A model generated the notes under the pieces. The model worked only from the letters and a program-made list of their open reading frames with translations. It ran no database searches and had not been told where the DNA came from. A DNA stretch of 64,000 nucleotides from Taudactylus pleione (lineage: Eukaryota > Chordata > Amphibia > Anura > Myobatrachidae): contig JAUIMM010000550.1 of the NCBI GenBank assembly GCA_031769625.1, positions 3,271,001 through 3,335,000 on the forward strand, written 5' to 3'. Made by a program: the position numbers and the translations under genes. Shown here one piece after another: positions 57,831 to 64,000 of this stretch; position 1 is the first letter of the stretch, and every line of letters starts with the position of its first letter.

Positions 57831-57905
57831 TAGTAGCAGTAGCACGAGCAGTAGCAGTAGTAGCAGTATCAGCAGTAGCAGTAGTAGTAGTTGTAGTAGT
57901 ATTAG
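57830..57905. repeat. Short AGT/AGC trinucleotide tract
   Basis: About 25 triplets, mostly agt or agc, as in the large array from 59.4 kb. The following 57906-58330 holds a degraded repeat with caggggcgtatctacc. Confidence 0.85.
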
Positions 57906-58334
57906 CCAGGGGCGTATCTACCAATTAGCCAGGATGGCACTCGCCAGGGGAGCCGGCCAAAGGGGGCGCAGTCCGGCAGTGCCACCAGCAGCCAATGGGA
58001 GGACTACCCCAGGGGCTTGAACAAGCCCCGCTAGTCCCCCGGGCCCCAAGTGTAGGGCAGACCGCAGTTACAAACAAACAACCGCCAGCGGTGGCTGTCT
58101 GTTTGTTATAGCAGCCAGACAGACTCTCATTGGCTGCTGCGTCTTCCACGGAGGGAGGGGGCTGGAGCTCAATCATGAGCTCTGTCTTTCGGATCCCTCC
58201 GCAGCGTCTGTCCCATCCCATATTGCAGAGCGAGAGTGGGCCCAGAAGAGTGGAGAGCAGCGGTCCTCGACAGGATCAGGGATCAGGTTAGGTGATTTTT
58301 TTGTGTGTGTTTTTTTTTTCTGCCACAGCATGGG

Positions 58335-59383
58335 GGGGGAATGTGGCTACTAGGGGGCAGTGTATAGGGAGTGGCCGCTACTGGGGGCACGTTATGGGGG
58401 GGATGGCTGCAACCCCGGGCACTGTATTGTGGGGGGCGCTACTGGGGACACCTTATGGGGGGATGGCCGCTACTGGGGGTACTGTATTGTGGGGGAAGCT
58501 ACTGGGGGCACATTATGGGGGGGATGGCCGCTACTGGGGGCACTGTATTGTGGGGGCCGCAACTGGGGGCACATTATGGGGGGATGGCAGCTACTGGGGA
58601 CACTGTATTGTGGGGGCCGCTACTGGAGGCACATTATGGGGGGTTGGTTGCTACAGGGGGCACTATATAGGAGTGACTACTACTGGTGGGACTGTATAGG
58701 GGGACTAATACTGGGGCAATGCATGAGGGGGACTACTACTGGGGCACTGCATAGGGGGACTACTACTGGGGGCACTGTATAGGAGGACTACTATTGGGGG
58801 GCACTGTATAGGGTGATTACTACTGGTGGCACTGTATAGGGTGGACTTTTACTGGGGGGCACTGCATAGAGGGGACTACTACTGAGGGCACTGCATAGAG
58901 GGGACTACTACTGGGGGCACTGCATAGAGGGGACTACTACTGGGGGAAGTGCACAGGGTGGACTACTACTGAGGGCACTGCATAGAGGGGACTACTACTG
59001 GGGGCAATGCATGAGGGGGACTACTACTGGGGGCACTGTATAGGGGGACTACTACTGGGGGCACTGTATAGGGGGACTACTACTGGGGGCAATGCATAAG
59101 GGGGACTACTACTGGGGGCACTGCATAGGGTGGACTTTTACTTGGGGGCACTGCATAGAGGGGACTACTACTGAGGGCACTGCATAGAGGGGACTACTAC
59201 TGGGGTACTGCATAGAAGGGACTACTACTGGGGCACTGCATAGAGGAGACTACTACTGGGGGCACTCCACAGGGTGGACTACTACTGGGGGCACTGCATA
59301 GGGTGGACTACTACTGGGGGTACTGCATAGAGAGGACTACTACTGGGGGCACTGCAAAGGGGGGACTACTACTGGGGGCACTT
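58335..59383. repeat. Minisatellite, ~56-bp then ~28-bp units (actactactgggggcactg type)
   Basis: Units of about 56 bp with ggatggccgctactgggggc (58375-58660) are followed by about 25 units of 27-30 bp with gactactactgggggcactg and catagagggg spacers. Confidence 0.92.
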
Positions 59384-62300
59384 AGCAGTAGCAGTAGTAG
59401 CAGTATTAGTAGTAGTTGCAGTAGTAGCAGTAGTAGTTTCAGTAGTAGTAGTAGCAGCAATAGCAGTAGTAGTTGCAGTATTAGTAGTAGTAGTTGCAGT
59501 AGTAGTATTAGTAGTAGTAGTAGCAGTATTAGTAGTAGTAGAAGCGGTAGCAGTATTAGTAGTAGTAGCAGTAGTAGTAGCTGTAGTAGTAGTAGTAGCA
59601 GTAGCAGTAGTTGCAGTAGCAGTAGCAGTAGTTGCAGTAGTTGTAGTAGTAGTAGTTGCAGTAGTAGTAGTAGCAGTATTAGTAGTAGCAGTAGTAATAG
59701 CAGTAGTAGTAGCAGCAGTATTAGCAGTAGTAGTAGCAATAGCGGTATTAGTAGTAACAGTAGTTGTAGTAGCAGTAGTAGTTGCAGTAGCAGTAGTAGT
59801 AGTTGCAGTAGTAGTAGCAGCAGTAGCAGCAGTATTAGTAGTTGCAGTATTAGTAGTAGCAGTATTTGTAGTAGCAGTAGTTGCAGTAGTAGTAGCAGCA
59901 GTAGCAGTAGTTGCAGTATTAGTAGTTGCAGTAGCAGTAGTAGTAGTTGCAGTAGTTGTAGTAGCAGTAGTTGTAGTAGTAGTAGTTGCAGTAGCAGTAG
60001 CAGTAGTTGCAGTATTAGTAGTTGCAGTAGTTGAAGCAGTAGTAGTTGCAGTAGCAGTAGTAGTAGTTGCAGTAGTATTAGTAGTAGTAGTAGTAGTAGC
60101 AGTATTAGTAGTAGTAGAAGCGGTAGCAGAAGTAGCAGTAGCATTATTAGTAGTAGTAGCAGTAGTAGTAGCTGTAGTAGTTGTTGCAGCAGTAGTAGCA
60201 GTAGTTGTAGTTGCAGTAGTAGTAGCAGTATTAGTAGTAGCAGCAGTAGTAGTAGCAGTAGTAGTAGCAGCAGTATTAGCAGTAGTAGTAGCAATAGCGG
60301 TATTAGTAGAAACAGTAGTTGTAGTAGCAGTAGTAGTTGCAGTAGTAGTAGTTGCAGTAGTAGTAGCAGCAGTAGCAGTAGCAGCAGTAGTAGTTGCAGT
60401 ATTAGTAGTTGTAGTATTAGTAGTAGCAGTAGTTGTAGTTGCAGTAGCAGTAGCAGTAGTTGTAGCAGTAGTAGTTGCAGTAGTTGTAGCAGTAGTAGTT
60501 GCAGTAGTAGTAGTAGTTGCAGTAGTAGTAGCAGTATTAGCAGTGCCAGTAGTAGTAGCAGTAGTTGTAGAAGCAGTAGTAGTAGCAGTAGTAAAAGCAG
60601 TAGCAGTATTTGCAGTAGTAGTAGCAGTAGTAGCAATAGCAGTAGTAGTAGTAGTTGTAGCAGTATTAGCAGTAGTAGCTGTAGTAGCAGTATTAGTAAA
60701 AGTAGTTGTAGCAGTATTAGTAGTAGTAGTTGCAGTAGTAGAAGTAGTTGTAGCAGTATTAGTAGTAGTTGCAGTAGTAGTAGCAGCAGTACTAGTAGTT
60801 GTAGTAGCAGTAGTAAAAGCAGTAGCAGTATTTGCAGTAGTAGTAGCAGTAGTAGTAGCAGTATTAGTAGTAGTAGTAGTAGTAGCAGTATTAGTAGTCG
60901 CAGTAGCAGTATTAGTAGTAGTAGCAGTAGTTGTAGTAGCAGTATTAGTAGTATTAGTAGCAGTAGTAGCAGCAGTATTAGCAGTAGTAGTAGGAGTAGC
61001 GGTATTACTAGTAGTAGTAGCAGTAGTTGTAGAAGCAGTAGTAGTGGTAGTAGTTGTAGAAGTTGTAGCAGCAGTATTAGTAGTAGTAGTAGCAGTAGTA
61101 GCAGCAGTATTAGCAGTAGTAGGAGTAGCGGTATTAGTTGTAGTAGTAGCAGTAGTAGCAGAAGTTGTAGTTGTAGAAGCAGTAGTAGTAGTAGCAGTAG
61201 TAAAAGCAGTAGCAGTATTTGCAGTAGTAGTAGCATTAGTAGCAATAGCAGTATTAGTAGTAGTAGTAGCAGCAGTAGCAGTAGTAGTAGCTGTAGAAGT
61301 TGTAGCAGCAGTATTAGTAGCAGTAGTAAAAGCAGTAGCAGTATTTGCAGTAGTAGTAGCATTAGTAGCAATAGCAGTATTAGTAGTAGTAGTAGCAGTA
61401 GCAGTAGTAGTAGCTGTAGAAGTTGTAGCAGCAGTATTAGTAGTAGTAGTAGTAGCAGTAGTAGCAGCAGTATTAGCAGTAGTAGGAGTAGCGGTATTAG
61501 TAGTAGTAGTAGCAGTAGTAGCAGAAGTTGTAGTTGTAGTTGTAGAAGCAGTAGTAGTAGTTGCAGTAGTTGTAGCAGTAGTAGTTGCAGTAGCAGTAGT
61601 AGTAGTTGCAGTAGTAGTAGTTGCAGTAGAAGTTGCAGTAGTAGTAATAGCAGTAATAGTAGTTGCAGTAGTAGTAGGAGCAGTAGTTGTAGAAGCAGTT
61701 GTAGCAGTAGTAATGGTATTAGTAGTAGTAGTTGCAGTAGTTGTAGTAGCAGTAGTTGTAGTAGTAGTAATATTAGTTGTTGCAGTATTAGTAGTTGCAG
61801 TAGTTGTAGCATTAGTAGTTGCAGTAGCAGTAGTAGTAGTTGCAGTAGTAGTAGTTGCAGTAGAAGTTGCAGTAGTAGTAATAGCAGTAATAGTAGTTGC
61901 AGTAGTAGTAGGAGCAGTATTAGTAGTAGCAGTAGATGTAGAAGCAGTTGTAGCAGTAGTAGTGGTATTAGTAGCTGTATTAGCAGTAGTAGTAGCAGTA
62001 GTTGTAGAAGCAGTAGTAGTAGCAGCAGTAGCAGTAGTAAAAGCAGTAGCAGTATTTGCAGTAGTAGTAGCAGTAGTTGTAGAAGTAGTAGTAGCAGTAG
62101 TAAAAGCAGTAGCAGTATTTGCAGTAGTAGTAGCAGTAGTTGTAGAAGCAGTAGTAGTAGCAGCAGTAGCAGTAGTAAAAGCAGTAGCAGTATTTGCAGT
62201 AGTAGTAGCAGTAGTAGTAGTAGCAGTATTAGTAGTAGTAGTAGTAGTAGCAGTATTAGTAGTAGTCGCAGTAGCAGTATTAGTAGTAGTAGCAGTAGTT

Positions 62301-64000
62301 GTAGTAGCAGTAGTAGTAGCTGTAGTAGTTGTAGCAGCAGTATTAGTAGTATTAGTAGTAGCAGCAGTATTAGCAGTAGTAGTAGGAGTAGCGGTATTAG
62401 TAGTAGTAGTAGCAGTAGTTGTAGAAGCAGTAGTAGTGGTAGTAGTAGCAGTATTAGTAGAAGTAGATGTAGTAGCAGTATTTGTAGAAGCAGTAGTAGC
62501 AGTATTTGCAGGAGTAGTAGCAGTAGTTGTAGAAGCAGTAGTAGTAGTAGTAGTAGCAGTAGTAAAAGCAGTAGCAGTATTTGCAGTAGTAGTAGCAGTA
62601 GTAGCAATAGCAGTATTAGTAGTAGTAGTTGTAGGAGCAGCGGTATTAGTAGTAGTAGTAGCAGTAGTTGTAGAAGCAGTAGTAGTGGTAGTAGTAGCAG
62701 TATTAGTAGAAGTAGATGTAGTAGCAGTATTTGTAGAAGCAGTAGTAGCAGTAGTAGTAGTTGCAGTAGTAGCAGTATTAGCAGTAGTAGTAGTAGTAGC
62801 AGTGTTTGCAGTAGCAGTAGTTGTAGAAGCAGTAGTAGTAGCAGTAGTAAAAGCAGTAGCAGTACTTGCAGTAGTAGTAATAGCAGTATTAGTAGTAGTA
62901 GCAGTAGTAGTAGCTGTAGAAGTTGTAGCAGCAGTATTAGTAGTAGTAGTAGCAGTAGTAGCAGCAGTATTAGCAGTAGTAGGAGTAGCGGTATTAGTTG
63001 TAGTAGTAGCAGTAGTAGCAGAAGTTGTAGTTGTAGAAGCAGTAGTAGTAGTAGCAGTAGTAAAAGCAGTAGCAGTATTTGCAGTAGTAGTAGCATTAGT
63101 AGCAATAGCAGTATTAGTAGTAGTAGTAGCAGCAGTAGCAGTAGTTGTAGTAGCAGTAGTTGTAGTAGCAGCAGTATTAGTAGCAGTAGTAAAAGCAGTA
63201 GCAGTATTTGCAGTAGTAGTAGCATTAGTAGCAATAGCAGTATTAGTAGTAGTAGTAGCAGCAGTAGCAGTAGTAGTAGCTGTAGAAGTTGTAGCAGCAG
63301 TATTAGCAGTAGTAGGAGTAGCGGTATTAGTAGTAGTAGTAGCAGTAGTAGCAGAAGTTGTAGTTGTAGAAGCAGTAGTAGTAGTTGCAGTAGTTGTAGC
63401 AGTAGTAGTTGCAGTAGCAGTAGTAGTAGTTGCAGTAGTAGTAGTTGCAGTAGAAGTTGCAGTAGTAGTAATAGCAGTAATAGTAGTTGCAGTAGTAGTA
63501 GGAGCAGTAGTTGTAGAAGCAGTTGTAGCAGTAGTAATGGTATTAGTAGTAGTTGCAGTAGTTGTAGTAGCAGTAGTTGTAGTAGTAGTAGTATTAGTTG
63601 TTGCAGTATTAGTAGTTGCAGTAGTTGTAGCAGTAGTAGTTGCAGTAGCAGTAGTAGTAGTTGCAGTAGTAGTAGTTGCAGTAGAAGTTGCAGTAGTAGT
63701 AATAGCAGTAATAGTAGTTGCAGTAGTAGTAGGAGCAGTATTAGTAGTAGCAGTAGTTGTAGAAGCAGTTGTAGCAGTAGTAGTGGTATTAGTAGCTGTA
63801 TTAGCAGTAGTAGTAGCAGTAGTTGTAGAAGCAGTAGTAGTAGCAGCAGTAGCAGTAGTAAAAGCAGTAGCAGTATTTGCAGTAGTAGTAGCAGTAGTTG
63901 TAGAAGTAGTAGTAGCAGTAGTAAAAGCAGTAGCAGTATTTGCAGTAGTAGTAGCAGTAGTTGTAGAAGCAGTAGTAGTAGCAGCAGTAGCAGTAGTAAA
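59384..64000. repeat. Giant compound AGT/AGC trinucleotide array, with higher-order repeats
   Basis: Over 4.6 kb of triplets, mostly agt and agc with occasional att, tgt, aaa and gga triplets, runs to the window end. A block at 61561-62050 reappears at about 63381-63870 with an offset of about 1.82 kb, so the array holds large internal duplications. A 1307-codon Leu-rich frame (63234-59311, minus) and a 243-codon Ser-rich frame (59303-60034) are by-products of triplet periodicity. Confidence 0.95.

Noticed and set aside
59303..60034. 243-codon Ser-rich open frame
   Set aside because: Same triplet array read on the plus strand.
59311..63234. 1307-codon Leu-rich minus-strand open frame
   Set aside because: It is produced by the AGT/AGC triplet array, whose complement gives CTA/CTG and related codons in every unit. 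There is no domain, non-repeat start or gene context.

Overview
The window looks like repeat-dense nuclear DNA from a vertebrate, most likely an amphibian (probably a frog). The organism call is an inference. It rests on vertebrate cytokine-receptor exons split by multi-kilobase introns, a gamma-like (class I) endogenous retrovirus, hAT and Ty3/Gypsy elements, many short palindromic (MITE-like) repeats and long micro- and minisatellites. Nothing bacterial is present. Most open frames are accidents of tandem repeats.

Host gene: five minus-strand exons between 57.1 kb and 33.5 kb have matched splice phases. They read as the signal peptide and domains D1 and D3 of a cytokine receptor common beta subunit (CSF2RB-like). 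The coding order is leader (57106-57040), D1 first half (54511-54388), D1 second half (46952-46789), D3 first half (44352-44223) and D3 second half (33701-33544). I could not find the D2, D4, transmembrane or cytoplasmic exons. If D4 and later exons lie left of this window, everything from 1 to 33.5 kb is intron of this gene.

Left part (1-8.9 kb): a truncated hAT transposon (ends at 3970) with a ~160-bp satellite at its 5' side and a second ~130/270-bp satellite in place of its transposase core. MITE-like repeats follow, several with degenerate telomere-like interiors.

ERV (8907-21089): three LTRs inside one 4-bp target duplication (gtat). The order is truncated LTR, env tail, full LTR, tRNA-Pro-like primer site, gag, pro-pol, env, full LTR. 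All genes carry stops or frameshifts, and the reverse transcriptase active site reads YVDN. The two full LTRs are both 1283 bp and differ at about 22 positions by eye, so the insertion is fairly young.

Middle (21.1-33.4 kb): minisatellite, nested MITEs, then a nearly intact hAT element of 5460 bp (23713-29172) with a perfect 8-bp target duplication and a transposase frame broken by two in-frame stops. Further MITEs and a Ty3/Gypsy gag fragment follow.

Introns and right flank (33.4-64 kb): MITE families in several copies, a hAT dimerisation-domain fragment at 38.2 kb, minisatellites at 40.4, 45.1 and 50.7 kb, an LTR-like block at 51.2-52.7 kb, then upstream of the receptor leader a ~28/56-bp minisatellite (58.3-59.4 kb) and a compound AGT/AGC trinucleotide array that runs from 59.4 kb off the window end.
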